From the NCBI GenBank assembly GCA_039000515.1, contig JBCFYV010000100.1, positions 49,129,048 to 49,193,047 of the forward strand: a DNA stretch of 64,000 nt, in the 5' to 3' direction. The notes beneath the pieces were generated by a model that was not told the DNA's origin, made no database searches, and saw only the letters and a list, made by a program, of their open reading frames with translations. The stretch comes from Timema cristinae. Its lineage: Eukaryota; Arthropoda; Insecta; Phasmatodea; Timematidae. Of the stretch, positions 18,793 through 31,095 are shown piece by piece (within the stretch, counting starts at the first letter, position 1; every line of letters starts with the position of its first letter). A program made the translations under genes and the position numbers.

Positions 18793-19110
18793 ATAACATA
18801 CAACTTATGTAATACAGCTCGAACCAGACGTCTTAAGAGCCCGTCTCACCACACAAATAACACCTAACTTAGGTAGGTAATACAGCTAGAACCAGACGTC
18901 TTAAGAGCCCGTCTCACCCACAGATAACACCTAACTTAGGTAGGTAATACAGCTAGAACCAGACGTCTTAAGAGCCCGTCTCACCCCACAGATAACATCT
19001 AACTTAGGTAGGTAATACAGCTAGAACCAGACGTCTTAAGAGCCCGTCTCACCCCACAGATAACACCTAACTTAGGTAGGTGATACAGTTAGAAGCATAC
19101 GTTTTATCGT
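18793..19110 (+). repeat. 68-bp tandem array, five units
   Basis: Unit starts ATAACA at 18793, 18857, 18924, 18992 and 19060. Each unit contains CCAGACGTCTTAAGAGCCCG and ends CACCCCACAG. The first unit is 4 bp shorter and the last is partial. Confidence 0.93.
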
Positions 19111-19806
19111 AATGCGGTTTTATTTAGTATACTTTAAAGGACATTGAATTTGAGACCAATAAAGCCCTTTTATCAGATTTTTTAAAATAAAACTTATTAA
19201 AAATAATCATTTTAGAATTTAAAAAAAAGACTTATCCCATTGGATCTGTTTCCAGGTAAATAATGCAGATAGCCAGACTTGGGCCTTATTTCTGGTTCTA
19301 CATTATGAAGGTAAGTTGAAAAAACTTTCAAATTTTATTAAGGCTGCCACAGCCGATATTTGAACTAAAACTATTTCTTGGATTTAACCGCGTCGATGAA
19401 ATTGTTCCCAACGTTCTAGAATCCAGAAGATGAATGTTTTAACTACCACAAAAACGTTGTAAGCCTTCTCTTCGACACTGCTCAAGCACGTAAATAGTTT
19501 TAATTATATATGTCATGAATCCTCTTTTGATCAATTATTATCATTAAAATTTTAAGTCGATTTTTTGATTCTCGATTCCGCAACATTTAAGATTCCAATA
19601 TGTGTCAATGTATCCAACCTCACTTTAAATTTATATTATTTATTTAAATACCGTAGGCCCTTACTATAGGTCATTTGCAACAACAACAAAAATAAATAAT
19701 AAATTGAAATAGTAAAAATCAAACATAAACAAAATGGTCATGATTGCTTTGCGCCATGAAATTAGTACACAAAGTGACGCTAAGTGAATTTACAATTTTC
19801 TGGCAC

Positions 19807-20489
19807 TTACGGTGGGAATGTAAGTAACGCGAGAAAGGGCCAATCTTTTGGCAGTTTTTGTAGCAAAACAATTTTTTTGTCATTTGAAATCAAATATTGT
19901 TCCAGTAGAAATATGTTGTTTAATTTTCCTCACATTGTGATATCAACAGTCGTTGAATACCTGTAAAGTATGTCCTAGAATTTAATGACAACTTTTTTTA
20001 TTCATTTAAAAAGTTTCTCATCTAATGTTGCTATGCTCAAGACAGATATTCAGGAACCACCATATTGAGAAACTTAAACTGTATATAAAATTAATATTAT
20101 TATTTTTCAAAGTTGTATAAACATTTAAAATAGCTAATATTTTATATTTCTTAATGATGAATGTTTTTGGTAAAAATTTTAACTTAATAAAACATTTTAA
20201 ATCAAGTTTGGACCATTTACCCCCTTTAAACTATTAATGACAAAATTGTGTTTTCGATTTAAAGTGTAAATTATTGTATTGTTTTGATATATATTTATTA
20301 ATCTACTCCACACATTTCTTTACTATAACATTTGTGTTTTTTAGTTCAATTTATTGTTGAACATCAAGAATAAACTCTGTTTCTAATAAAACAGTATTAT
20401 ACTTGTGTTGGCAACAATAAAATATTGCTATAAAAAAATTTAAAAAAAAACACTGTCCTAAACTCGTGCTCTCTACATCCCCACCTTAA
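19807..20489. mobile_element. Foldback MITE with TTAA ends, copy 3, expanded
   Basis: Left TTACGGTGGGAATG and AACGCGAGAAAGGGCC; right ATCCCCACCTTAA. It is longer than other copies because about 300 bp of AT-rich sequence lies in the right half. Confidence 0.72.
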
Positions 20490-20547
20490 GTAGACTGATA
20501 AATGCTAGTTAACTTATTTTCTCGTATCGATGAGAGAATGCTTCTAC

Positions 20548-20813
20548 ACCAGATACCATCTCTGAGGGAACTGCATGGCTACTATTGGGAAACAGTGTTG
20601 CCATTCTCTCGTTTTCACGTGATCAATCTCCCCTCAAGTATTAGACAAGTTCCGCAACACCGGTTAGTCGAGGTTGCCAGTAACTCCTTCTTAACCCCAG
20701 CACACCACCTTCCGACATAACTGAAGGCGAGGAGATTTGGCAACAGTTAATACAGTGAGAGTGAAGATAAAGCTTTTCTCCATAAGATAGTTCCCTCAAA
20801 GATGATATCAGGT
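20548..20813. repeat. Inverted repeat pair, possible decayed foldback element
   Basis: ACCAGATACCATCTCTGAGG with GAACT (20548-20572) is matched in inverse at 20789-20813. A second inverted match (AACAGTGTTGCCATTCTCTC against its inverse near 20730-20750) lies inside it. Confidence 0.5.
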
Positions 20814-21789
20814 CTAGTTTGGCCCGCACTAATTATTGGTGCGTCCAGAATGGATCACCTGTCCCGAAAATGACCCCATCGGCGTTTGACTTTGGCTTCA
20901 AATGGAGGAGACTGGCGAAACGATGCCATTACGGAACACACTACGTGGAAAGGGAGGAGGGTTAGGGAGGAGGGGGAAAGGGTCCTGAACTCCCGAAACT
21001 CAGAGTGGGCTATTAACCATAGCCCTGTTTGATAATGGTAGTGATTATAACATAGTACTTATCTTGGACAGAAGCCAAAGAAAAGTCTTAGGACGCTTCG
21101 CATCTTCGGATATATATATATATATATATTTTTTTTTTTCAAAATTAATGAGTATTTGAATTTGCGTGTCTTGACTGAAACTCAAGGAACCAACCTCTCG
21201 TTCTCTCTTACTGTCACTCCTTCTCCACCTATATCTGTCTTTCTCTCTCCTTCAACCCTCTCAATTTCTGTAACACGCTCTTCAGTTAATGGTACGTAGG
21301 TTGGGATAGACAGAGGAATGAGGGGTGAGGAATGAAAGGGGGTTGAAATGGCTGGCAGATTGAAATCGGGGGACTGTAATGACACGGTTAGACCGGGCCT
21401 GGTGAGGGGTGGATGCCGGAGGGAGGGGGGGAGATGTGTTTCATCGGAAGGACGGTCGATTGACTTTTAAACTTATTTTGTTTTTGATAAGGTATGTATT
21501 TACTATATATTTAATGAAGTAATTGAGATTTTTTTTAACGAAAAAACCCATAAACAACCATATCCAAATTAATAACTATAAAAATAATGTATAATTATAA
21601 TATAATTAAAACCTGCATGGTTGACAGCCTTGATCTTAACCTTAGACACCGGAATTTAATATCAGACGACTGAATATGAAGTCCTTTTTATTTCGGTGAA
21701 GTTTTTTTTATTGCTCTTTCTTAATTAATTTTTTAAATCGTAGCATTCTTAGTGTTAAAACTTATAATTAAATAAACTATTTTTTTTAA
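20814..21789. other. Unassigned spacer
   Basis: Mixed composition, including a CT/AG-rich block at 21180-21440. A 24-codon minus frame at 20855-20929 lacks supporting homology. Confidence 0.4.
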
Positions 21790-22012
21790 TCAGTGTCATT
21801 ACCACCAAGTTTACTAACAGCTATTTTTAAGGTTAGTTACTGGGATGGTAGCGTCGAATAAATACACCTGCATTAGCGTTGAGAGAGTCTGGGAAAACTA
21901 CAGTTATCAATCACCTTTGTAAAACTAACATCTAGCCGGGCAGGATTAAAACTCTGACCTTGTAATCTCCTCTAATTCAAGTATATTGCAAGAGTGATAC
22001 CTTAAAAAGTAG
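21790..22012 (-). repeat. SINE-A copy, diverged
   Basis: TACACCTGCATTAGCGTTGA body, GGCAGGATTAAAACTCTGAC at the B box, and a weak head GAGTGATACCTTAAA. Confidence 0.6.
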
Positions 22013-22794
22013 AAAATTATAAATAAACTGTTCGGTTCGATGTACCACACAGACTTTCTCATTACTTTACCTAAAACTCGTAATACATTTGAAACTAAAT
22101 AATAGATATTGATCAGAAATAATCCACCAAAGATCATAAATCAAATAATATACGCTCATACAGAAACATTGAGAAAAAAGAGGAAAAACTTTTTCCACCA
22201 AAGAAAATAATAATCTACTTCACATTTCAAAAACTTCCGCACCAAAATGTTCGCTTATATAGCTCAAAAACTATTGGTTTTATTAAATTATATTTTAAGT
22301 AAAATACTTTAATTTTTAGTAGTAACACTACAACTTTATACTAAGTCATTTCGTATCTCAAATATTTGCGGAGATGTGATCAAAATTGGAAATTCCCGCC
22401 TATGTAAAGCGGCCTCAAAATCAAATTTCATCGGAAAATGAGAGTTGATATTGTTTTAATTTTATTTTTGTAATATTAATCAGTGTCTATATATAAAACT
22501 TAATACGTATCGTAAGAGTGGATTTCAAGAAAATCGATTCTTTCTCTTTTTTGACCTTCAGTAAACTATCTATAACTTTAGGGTTAGCTAACTAATTCCA
22601 AATATGTTTCGGGTTAGCCCTATTAAAACCCTACATACCAAGTTTAAGCCCGAATGGTAAAACAGTTTAGGCTCCAGGCCTAGGTACAGACAAACAGCAT
22701 ATTGAGAAACACTCATTTAGTTTTCAGAGAGTAAACGTTGTAAGAAAGGCAGAGGCTCTTAACACTTTTGGGGTTATAAGCCCCCAATTATAAT
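22013..22794. other. AT-rich spacer, no feature seen
   Basis: Nothing recognised between two minus-strand SINE-A copies. Confidence 0.5.
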
Positions 22795-23035
22795 AATACT
22801 ACCAGTTCGGGTTATACGCTTAAGTAATAACTACGTTAATGGGTTAAGAATTGGGAAGGTTGAATACAGATTAAGTGAAACCGCATTTGCGTATAGGAAG
22901 AGAGGGAAACTATTTAGGAAAAACCACCTTCATTACACTTGACATGATTTGAACCCCGATCTCCCTGTTGTTGGCAGTTCCAATATATTTTTTACAGTGA
23001 CGCCTTAAACCATGTGGCCACTGAAGTGAGTCTCG
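22795..23035 (-). repeat. SINE-A copy
   Basis: Tail TACTACCAGTTCGGGTTATA, body CCGCATTTGCGTATAGG, B box ATTTGAACCCCGATC and head ACCATGTGGCCACTGAAG. Confidence 0.87.
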
Positions 23036-23174
23036 ATCCATATTTATAACGATAATATTTATTAAAATCTAACAATTTTGTTTTATTATTGTTCAGAGAT
23101 CGAGTCAATTTCCCAATTTGGCTCCTATACCCCAAAAGGGTATTAGTACCCTAGGTTAAGATTCTTTGGGATAA

Positions 23175-23395
23175 GGCTTTACTATCGCAATAGACTGAGT
23201 CAACGGTGACGGGAGATTGAGGCTCGAATCCCGGTCGATCGGTACTGAAGTAATAATTTTCTAAATGTCCTTACACTCTCCGTCCACTCAAATGTGGGTA
23301 CACTTTATCTAAACATATCCTTTCTTATCTTTGGTACATTAGCGTAGTTAGTACATAAGCTAACTGGTAGTAAAACAATGTGCTAAAAATGTGAA
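23175..23395 (+). repeat. SINE-A copy
   Basis: B box GGCTCGAATCCCGG, body ACTCAAATGTGGGTACACTT and 3' end GTAGTTAGTACATAAG. Confidence 0.82.
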
Positions 23396-23904
23396 GAAAA
23401 AAACATGTTTGTACAAATAGGTTGCATTGAAATCTACTAAAAGAAAAACTTTGAAAGTTAATTTCTATCAAATGGTTTTCATTCATCGCAAACTGGATTC
23501 ATATTCGTTCGCATTGCACATAATAACTTCACTAGGGGTGCTTGAGTAGGGGTATTTTAACGGCCCTTCAATTAACTCCCAAGTATGTCGTTATTATTTT
23601 ATCCGTACTGAAAAACACTCAAGTAGGATGATAAAAGCTAGGATATAAAAGATATAAAAGGGGAATCCCGAAATAACCATAGAACGAAATGTTTTATCTT
23701 GATTTTTATTCTGTCACCCCCCTCCCCCGAGTCTTCTGTAATCCCTCACCAATTTGAATAACATTAATAAGGTTGTTAAATGTTTGGAGGGGTGGGGAAG
23801 TGTAAGTGAAAAGGGCAAATTTTGATTTCAAACAAACTCTAAATAAAACCTTTATTTTCATGAAACAAAATAACAACAAAAATATAGCTCATCTTTATCT
23901 TTTA

Positions 23905-24150
23905 CTTCACATCTTACTAACCGTGCGTGATATAATCAGTTATTCTTAAAAATAGAGTAGGGATGAAGCAGTTAGGATTGAGAAGAAATGTACCAGTGTT
24001 TGATTTCAGGGAAAGGGAGAAACCATTTAGGAAAAAGAAACTTTGTACACTTGACCCGGATTCGAATCCTAACATCTTTGTCAGCGTTAAGTCAAACTAG
24101 ATGAGGCTGACGTTTAGCCTACGTGTTCACCGGTTAGGGCCCCCAAAGTT
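23905..24150 (-). repeat. SINE-A copy, diverged
   Basis: Tail CACATCTTACTAACCGTGC and B box CCGGATTCGAATCC. The head is recognisable only in part. Confidence 0.7.
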
Positions 24151-24278
24151 ATGGTTTTGCTTTGAAAATAAATGATTTAGGATTAAATTCTTTGTCGAGT
24201 TGTGTACTGCAGGAAGTGGAGTTGCTTATTGCCAGGGTATGCAGAGGATGTATGTATTATACCTGTAATTTTTTTTTA

Positions 24279-24568
24279 TTATTATTATTATAACGCGTCT
24301 TACTACCCGTTCGGGTTATACGCACTTACGCTAGTGTGTAATGGTAGGGTGATTGCTGAAAGATGAAATGGAGGACCTACAGTTAAACGTGGGATCCGAA
24401 CCACGGTGGAGGCCTGACATTCCACACATTCACAAGTTGTGATTAATACACGTCTTGTCAGAGGTGAAGGAAGGGTTTGGTAATCAGATAAATCTGTGCC
24501 AGAACCGAGGATTGAACCCAGGACCCCCGGTATAGAAGTCTTGACACCTTACCCCTAACTCATTTGAA
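24279..24568 (-). repeat. SINE-B copy
   Basis: Tail (TTA)n-AACGCGTCTTACTACCCG, body CCACGGTGGAGGCCTG, B box GGATTGAACCCAGGACC, and a decayed head. Confidence 0.9.
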
Positions 24569-25158
24569 CACTCTGTGATCAGGTATCAAGTTAAATTCCT
24601 CTGTGCGGTATGTAGAGGAGAGCTTATTGACGTTTTGTCAAATGTGGACGAAGTGAGAGGGGGTGTACAGTTTGCGATGGTTCTGCTAGCACTGGAAATA
24701 CGACACGACACGACACTGAGGGCGAGGCAGGTTAGATATGAAACTCGACTGCGCAGGAAGGCAGGGAGGTGTGAAGGGTTGTATTTGAGTGGGGGCAGAG
24801 AATATAACTTAGAATAATATGTAATTTGGGATACGATACTTGTTTCACCCCTACCAAATAAACAAATATATAAACATGCTCTCACTATATATATATATAA
24901 ATGAAAGTTATTTTAAGAAAATCATTTGTTCGGTCGCGACTTCCCAACATAACTGAGATATTTTTCTCCAAAGATTTTATCACGCATGAACAAATGCTGT
25001 TTTGCCACTGACCAACTATGTTTATTGTTTAGCCTCATAACTGATTAAAAGTTTATTAAAAGAATAGCTAGATTTTTTGTTTAAAAAATCTAATATAATT
25101 AGGACATTCAACATTTGGTGTATCGAATCATGTTATACTATACACTTACCAATAAATG
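24569..25158. other. Spacer, no feature seen
   Basis: Short open frames on both strands at 24575-24885 overlap each other and have no recognisable motif. Confidence 0.45.
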
Positions 25159-25385
25159 CTACCCGCTTTAGTAGCCGAATAATGTAAGTCGTCACTCTCG
25201 TGTTAGATTGGTCTGCTTATAACTGGAATATCAGGGTTCAAATACCAGTTGAGTCTAATGAAGGTGGTTTTTTTCCTTAATGGTTTCCCACCCTCTTTTC
25301 ACGCAAATGCAGGTATACTTCATCTGTATATAACCTTCCTAATCTCTAAAGCCAGCCACTATCGTAATTAGCACATAAGTGAATC
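25159..25385 (+). repeat. SINE-A copy interrupted by SINE-C
   Basis: Head CACTCTCGTGTTAGATTGG, body CACGCAAATGCAGGTATAC and 3' end up to GCACATAAGTG. The remaining tail (GGTTAGTAAGATGTGG) resumes at about 25692, after a SINE-C unit. Confidence 0.82.
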
Positions 25386-25685
25386 CGACACTTTAGCTCA
25401 GTCGGTAGTGAGTCTGTCTTTTGAACTAAAGGTTCCGGGTTCGATTCCTTTCATAGCCGAGACATGTATCAAGGGTGAAATGTAGGTCTACCCTTTCATT
25501 GTGATGAATTAACATCCGGGAGACTGGATGTTGTGCGTGTCCTAGTCTTAAGTTGGATTATAAGGCGTGTGAAGCTACGACAGGACAAGCAAGCCGGTAG
25601 TTGAAAATGTATGGCTTGAATAAAAAACTGACCCAGGCTGGAAACAGTAATGGATTTAAAGTGAGAGTACATGACGGTATAGAAC
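25386..25685 (+). repeat. SINE-C copy nested in SINE-A
   Basis: The tRNA-like head has A box TAGCTCAGTCGGTAGTGAG and B box GGGTTCGATTCC. The body has CCCTTTCATTGTGATGAATT, then GTCCTAGTCTTAAG. It separates a SINE-A body from its own tail. Confidence 0.85.
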
Positions 25686-25720
25686 CCTGACGGTTAGTAA
25701 GATGTGGCGATAAAAAAAAA

Positions 25721-26577
25721 AGTTAATATCTAAATAGCAATTTGATGGCAACAAACAAATACAAAGCTATGACAGTATCCATATGGTATCGAGAAAGATT
25801 GCTCTAGATCTGTATTAAACTTCCTTTATCCGTTATTCACGTGATTTTTTTTTTTTTAGTCGATCAAAATAATGACCATAATGCTTGTTAAGAGAGCTTA
25901 GAATAGTTTAAATGGGACCATTTGACTTCTAGAATGTGCTTACTGTTGGTAAAACTTGAATTTAACTGGGGGGGAACCCACGCCTGTGGGAATATGGGCG
26001 AAGAAAAAGTATGTTAACGTTGGTTTTTTTTATAAAATAACCAAAAATACTTTAATATTGTTTTACATGATCATTAAAAGTAATTGAAATGGCTTCTAAA
26101 TATATTTTCTCTAACAAATGCACTATTTATTACAAATAATTTGAACTTAATAATTGGTAAATAAAATATTTGATCCTCAAATGGTTTATTAAATATCTAA
26201 TAATTTTCTATGATAAGTCATTTATGGTTTTAAATATCAGTTAACATATTCATATAGAAGATGTTCCGATTTATGTGAGAAGTAATTCGGGTGTGGACAG
26301 TATACAGTAAAAACAATATAAAAAATAGCCCCCTAGTTGATACTCCCCTGTTGCACCAGTTGTAAGTGACGTATCACTGCTGGTACACAGACAGGGCTGC
26401 AGCTACACTAACGGAGGGGGGGGGAGGGGGTAGCTGATAAGTCTATTGACAATCCCCGCAGAAATTTGGAAGTCCTTTATCTCGGGAATCATTGAACGTA
26501 GGACATATGTTCTTAAGGACTTTATGTGTTGTTTTGAGGTCTACTATCCACACTCCAGTTAATTCTCACATAATCCA
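25721..26577. other. AT-rich spacer, no feature seen
   Basis: Nothing recognised apart from a short G run near 26415. Confidence 0.5.
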
Positions 26578-26830
26578 CCTCGGTGGCGTAGTTGGCTAAC
26601 GCGCTAGTTTCAAGTTGAGCCCGACTGTTGAGGACTGGGAGATCGGGGTTCGAATCTCGGTCGGGTCAACTGTGGGTGGTTTTTCCTAAATGGTATTCCA
26701 CTTTCCCTCCATGCAAATGGGGGTTCATTTTCTCTAATTAAACCTTCTCAATTCCTAATCCATTAGCGTAATTAGTACTTAAAAGCGTATAACCTGAACG
26801 GGTAGTAAGGCGCGGTGCTAAACATAATTC
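26578..26830 (+). repeat. SINE-A copy with the alternative head
   Basis: Head CTCGGTGGCGTAGTTGGCTA, B box GGGGTTCGAATCTCGG, a full body and 3' end AGGCGCGGTGCTAA. One of the best preserved copies. Confidence 0.9.
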
Positions 26831-26914
26831 CCACATAAATCGAAACATCCTGTATATATGTAGATAGCTTAAGTTTAAAAATTAAATGTTGGGATTTATA
26901 ATTTTTTTTAACCA

Positions 26915-27155
26915 TTTCGGTGGCTGCGTGGTCTAAGGCGTCACTATCGCAATATATTAGACTGACGGGAAGATCGGGGGTCGAATTTTGGTCAGGTGTA
27001 CCGAGGGTGTTTTTTTTCTTAAATAGTTTACTACTCTCCTTTCATGCAAATGGGGTGCACTTCCTTTAAAATTAACCTTACTCATTTCTAACACATTTGC
27101 TAAATTAGTACATATGCGTAAAACCTTGAATGGGTAGTAAGACGTGTCGATAAAA
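26915..27155 (+). repeat. SINE-A copy
   Basis: Head TCGGTGGCTGCGTGGTCTAA, B box GGGGGTCGAATTTTGG and 3' end GTAGTAAGACGTG. Confidence 0.88.
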
Positions 27156-27235
27156 ACAAAGTATCTATATTTAACAATTTAGTTAGTGTATTTATTTTAA
27201 TTTATTTAATGATACCTGTAAAATATATAAAAGAT

Positions 27236-27665
27236 AAAATCCACCCCCTCATTCACTCATTTCCGTATTCTAAAAACCCTGAGTTTGAAGACTTGAAATT
27301 CTGCTTGTCAGGAAAAAGCCAAATTTCCCCCAAATAACCAGAAAAATAAAAAATTGGTAAATTTCAAAGTGAAGCTCCGGGAAATGGAGGCCTATGATTA
27401 GAATGAAAAAAAACTTTTTAATTTATGAATAAAATTAAAATTTGGCAGACTGGTAGAGAGACAATACCAAAAAAAGAAATAAATCTTATTATTTGAAATG
27501 TATTGTAGTGAATTAGAGAAAAGAGCGAGGGGGAAAGAGAGGGGATTTGAAATTTTGAAAAATTAATTTAAATAAATACTTTATAGGGTTATAGAAAACT
27601 GAAATTTGGCAGATAGGTAAAATTATCACTCCAAATAAATATTAAGGGTTGAAAATTATTATTTT
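27236..27665. repeat. Unclassified repeat H with recurring AAATTTGGCAGA phrase
   Basis: CCTCATTCACTCATTTCC, then three A-rich blocks, two of them with AAATTTGGCAGA. A similar arrangement (GACTCACTCACTGACAT, then TGAAATTTGGCAAACTTATA) occurs at 55205-55400. Confidence 0.45.
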
Positions 27666-27686
27666 TTCTTTGGATTCATCTAATGA

Positions 27687-27942
27687 CCCATTTCGGTGTT
27701 AACGTGGTCTAACGTGCTAATCTAGTGTTGGACTAGACTGCCAAAGATGGGAAGGTCAGGGTTCGATCCCAGTCGGGTGTACTGAGAGTTGTTTTCCATG
27801 AATGGTTTTCCACTGTCCTTCCACGCAAATACCGGTGCATTTCCTATAAATTAAGCCTTCCAAATTCCTTATTCATTAGTGTAATTAGTAAATAAGTGTA
27901 TAACCTGAACAGGTAGTAAGACGTGGTGCTAAAAAAAAATTT
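27687..27942 (+). repeat. SINE-A copy
   Basis: Head GTGGTCTAACGTGCTAATC, B box GGGTTCGATCCC and 3' end GTAGTAAGACGTGGTGCTA plus an A run. Confidence 0.88.
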
Positions 27943-29084
27943 AAAATTATCTAATTAGATATTAAATAATTGTTTTGTTGTTTTTTTTCTAAAAACTTCT
28001 CATTTCTTTCCTGTTCTTAATATCATTTCATTTTCACTCTAAAAAAATTGTTTAGTTTGTACTCAAATAGATAAATAATCTAAGTAATCTAAGGGGTTAG
28101 TTCAACAGGCAAACTTGACCGTAACAAAGTATGTTTCTCGGCTATTCCACACTTCTGCTCCTTGTTTCTCGCTATTCCACACTTCTGCTCCTTGTTTGTT
28201 TTGAGTCGCCGGGCCACTGGACAAAAGCGAGTATAGTGAGAGATAATTACAGTGTGGAACTGAAGGGCAAGCCAAAGACTTCAATGAACCTTGTAAATGG
28301 GAGTGGTATTCCGGAAGGAATTCACTCTCCTCTTACTCTCAATTTCAACACGGCGGCGGCGGCGGAGGTAAACTTTGGGGCTACGATAGAGGGAGAAAGA
28401 TGTAGAACCAACCGTTCCTCTTGGAAGCCGCGGCACTCAACGCATAATTCCCGGGAGGGACGCCAAACTCGTTCCCCCCACCCCCACCCCTATTTCTTCC
28501 CTGTTGAAATCAAAGGGCTGACATTGCTTACCAGACAAGATCTTCTTCGCCAAGTATTCAGATTTTATTTTATTTTTATTTTTATTTTTTTGTCCTTGAA
28601 TTCTGACAGCCTCTTTTCATGGTAAACTTTTGTGTATACACCAGCAGGACCTCTTCTTAGAGGACTCAAGATGCCAGGGGTAGTGGAATTTAGAGCGGGG
28701 GGTGGGGAGGTAAGGTAAGGTAAGGTAGAGGGGCTTCTCACACAAGATAACTACAACCAATTTTTGTTCATTATTTATTTAGACTAGTCGTCGTGTCCAG
28801 ATGAAAAACCACTCTAGTCCATTTTCTTGCCTGTCAAAAAAACAGGGTTTATACAGTTTGATTTTTAAAATACAAACATATTTTTTCTACGCTCAATATT
28901 GATAATATTTTATTATATTATTTGTGTTTATTTTATAGTTATTGATACTATACATCAAGCTGCAGATCACATGAACCATTGCTTTATGTATAATTATTAT
29001 GGATTAATTAGCTAATTAGCTAAGATATGATATTTGTTAAGTACGGTTATAGGCGTATCTAAATATCAGATAGCTTAAAAGGAA
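27943..29084. other. Spacer with a GC-rich block and a (CGG)n core
   Basis: 28200-28520 is clearly richer in G and C and includes ACGGCGGCGGCGGCGGAGG followed by GTAAAC, a possible donor. A frame is open across it on the plus strand, but its residues show no known motif. A first exon or CpG-rich regulatory block is possible. Confidence 0.35.
28708..28732. repeat. (GGTAA)n short repeat
   Basis: AGGTAAGGTAAGGTAAGGTAG. Confidence 0.85.
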
Positions 29085-29425
29085 AATTGACACCTGGACA
29101 CTGGAATCGAACCCGGGACGTATGGCTTAGTACGTCAATGCTCTAACCACTGAGCTATTGAGGAATTGTCCTGTGCCCAGGTTAACTCTTCACTAATATT
29201 TTAAGGCGGAGTCTGTTATGGACGTGTGTAAATCGTCAGCTATAAATGCGTGATCAATTAAGAACACTAACTATCGGATAACGCAGCCACCTTCGACTTG
29301 GGGAATTACCCTGTTCACGGGATGTCTCCTGGATACCTCAGTGGTAAGAGAATAATGGTCATATTAAGTCAAAGGGCCTGGGTTCAATTCCTGTGTCCAG
29401 GTGTAACTTTTCAATCTAAAGAATA
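29085..29425. repeat. Palindromic element with two outward tRNA-like units, long form
   Basis: Left end GACACCTGGACACTGGAATC, right end GTGTCCAGGTGT: inverted copies. The left arm, on the minus strand, reads as a tRNA-like unit (AATAGCTCAGTGGTTAGAGC, then CCCGGGTTCGATTCC). The right arm, on the plus strand, reads as another (ACCTCAGTGGTAAGAG, then CTGGGTTCAATTCC). About 110 bp of unrelated spacer separates them. The inverted similarity extends past the tRNA units into AT-rich sequence on both sides. Confidence 0.75.
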
Positions 29426-30416
29426 TTGTATAATTATTGTCAAAATAGTTCCTTCATAACGAGATTGGACTCTAGTTAGACGAAACGTCGTATGAATCCG
29501 CGTGAAGAAAGACAAGGTAAACCGCCCTTGTTTAAGGGTAGTTTACTGATGTCAAGTATTTTTTAGTGTTTATTTTAAAAATGGCTCTAACAATTTGGTT
29601 CAAAACGGTTAGGTCCTACTGGTAAGCTTTTTCAGTAGGGTAACTTATATTTAATTAATAAAAGAGTTGTTTACTTATAAAAAAAAAATTAAAATGTAAT
29701 GTGACTTATAAGATTTATTTCAAAATGAATACCTTGGCCTTGTTTTTCATGAATAATGTTCTTTTATTTATACAAATTAAAATTAATTTGAGGGTAGTTT
29801 TATAGATAACTGATTTTGAAAATTTGAAATTTATTAAAAAATATTTGAACAATTTTGTTTGTTTTTGTAGCTTTTGAAAATTTTGTTCAAAATTTTAAAA
29901 TATTACATGAGAAAGTTTGTGCGATTGTGTCGTGCTATTTATTTAAAATTCGAACCGTTTCAAATCCAACTTTAAGTGTTTTTTTTAATCTTATTTAATA
30001 TTCTAAAATCCACACCAAATCTACAGGAAATGATTAGAGCATTTATTAAATTAGAGACACTGCCTACAATGCCTACGAAAAACTATTGTTGGGCGAGCTT
30101 ATATAGAGTAGATTTTGATTTTAGAACTTATTTCTACGAAAGGAACGGGAATAAAGGAGGTCGTTTGAGGGGAAATAAAGGAAGGAGAAAGGAAATGAAA
30201 AGAAGAGGTAAAATTAATTTCACCGAAAAGAAAAACTCCGAACGATCATTAAAGGCAGGAAGAATAATTCCTTAGTCTTTGGAGGAAACACGTCTGGGGA
30301 TTGTAATTAAAACAAACAGGATTGTTTAACAACGGCTTGCTGTTGTCAAGTTTAAATTGCTTCTGTGTTTAACAACGATTTATTAAGTCCGAACATTTTT
30401 GGCTAAGAAAACCCCT
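29426..30416. other. AT-rich spacer, no feature seen
   Basis: Nothing recognised before the TACA microsatellite. Confidence 0.5.
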
Positions 30417-30883
30417 CATACACACATACATACATACATACATACATTACATACACACATACATACATATATACATACATACATTCATTCACACATACAT
30501 ACATACATACATACATACATACATACATACATACATACATAAATACATACATATATACATACATCGCATACATACATACATATATACATCGCATACATAC
30601 ATATATACATACATATATACATACATACATATATACATATATATACATACATATATACATACATATATACATCGCATACATACATATATACATACATATA
30701 TACATCGCATACATACATATATACATCGCATACATACATATATACATACATATATACATACATATATACATACATATATACATACATACATATATACATA
30801 TATATATACATACATACAAACATACACACATACATACATATATACATCGCATACATACATATATACATACATACATATATACA

Positions 30884-30919
<36 letters not shown>

Positions 30920-31095
30920 TACATACAAACATACACACATACATACATATATACATCGCATACATACATATATACATACATACATATATACATACATATA
31001 TACATCGCATACATACATACATATATACATACATCGCATACATACATACATACATACATACATACATCGCATACATATACACACACATACATACA
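30417..31095. repeat. TACA/TATACATACA microsatellite with CGCATACA interruptions
   Basis: About 680 bp of ACAT-type repeats, broken at irregular intervals by CATCGCATACATAC. Long frames on the minus strand are a by-product of the repeat and are not genes. Confidence 0.95.

Noticed and set aside
20855..20929. Minus-strand ATG frame of 24 codons with a possible donor
   Set aside because: The ATG context is good and the peptide is basic, but it is short, has no acceptor partner and no recognised homology.
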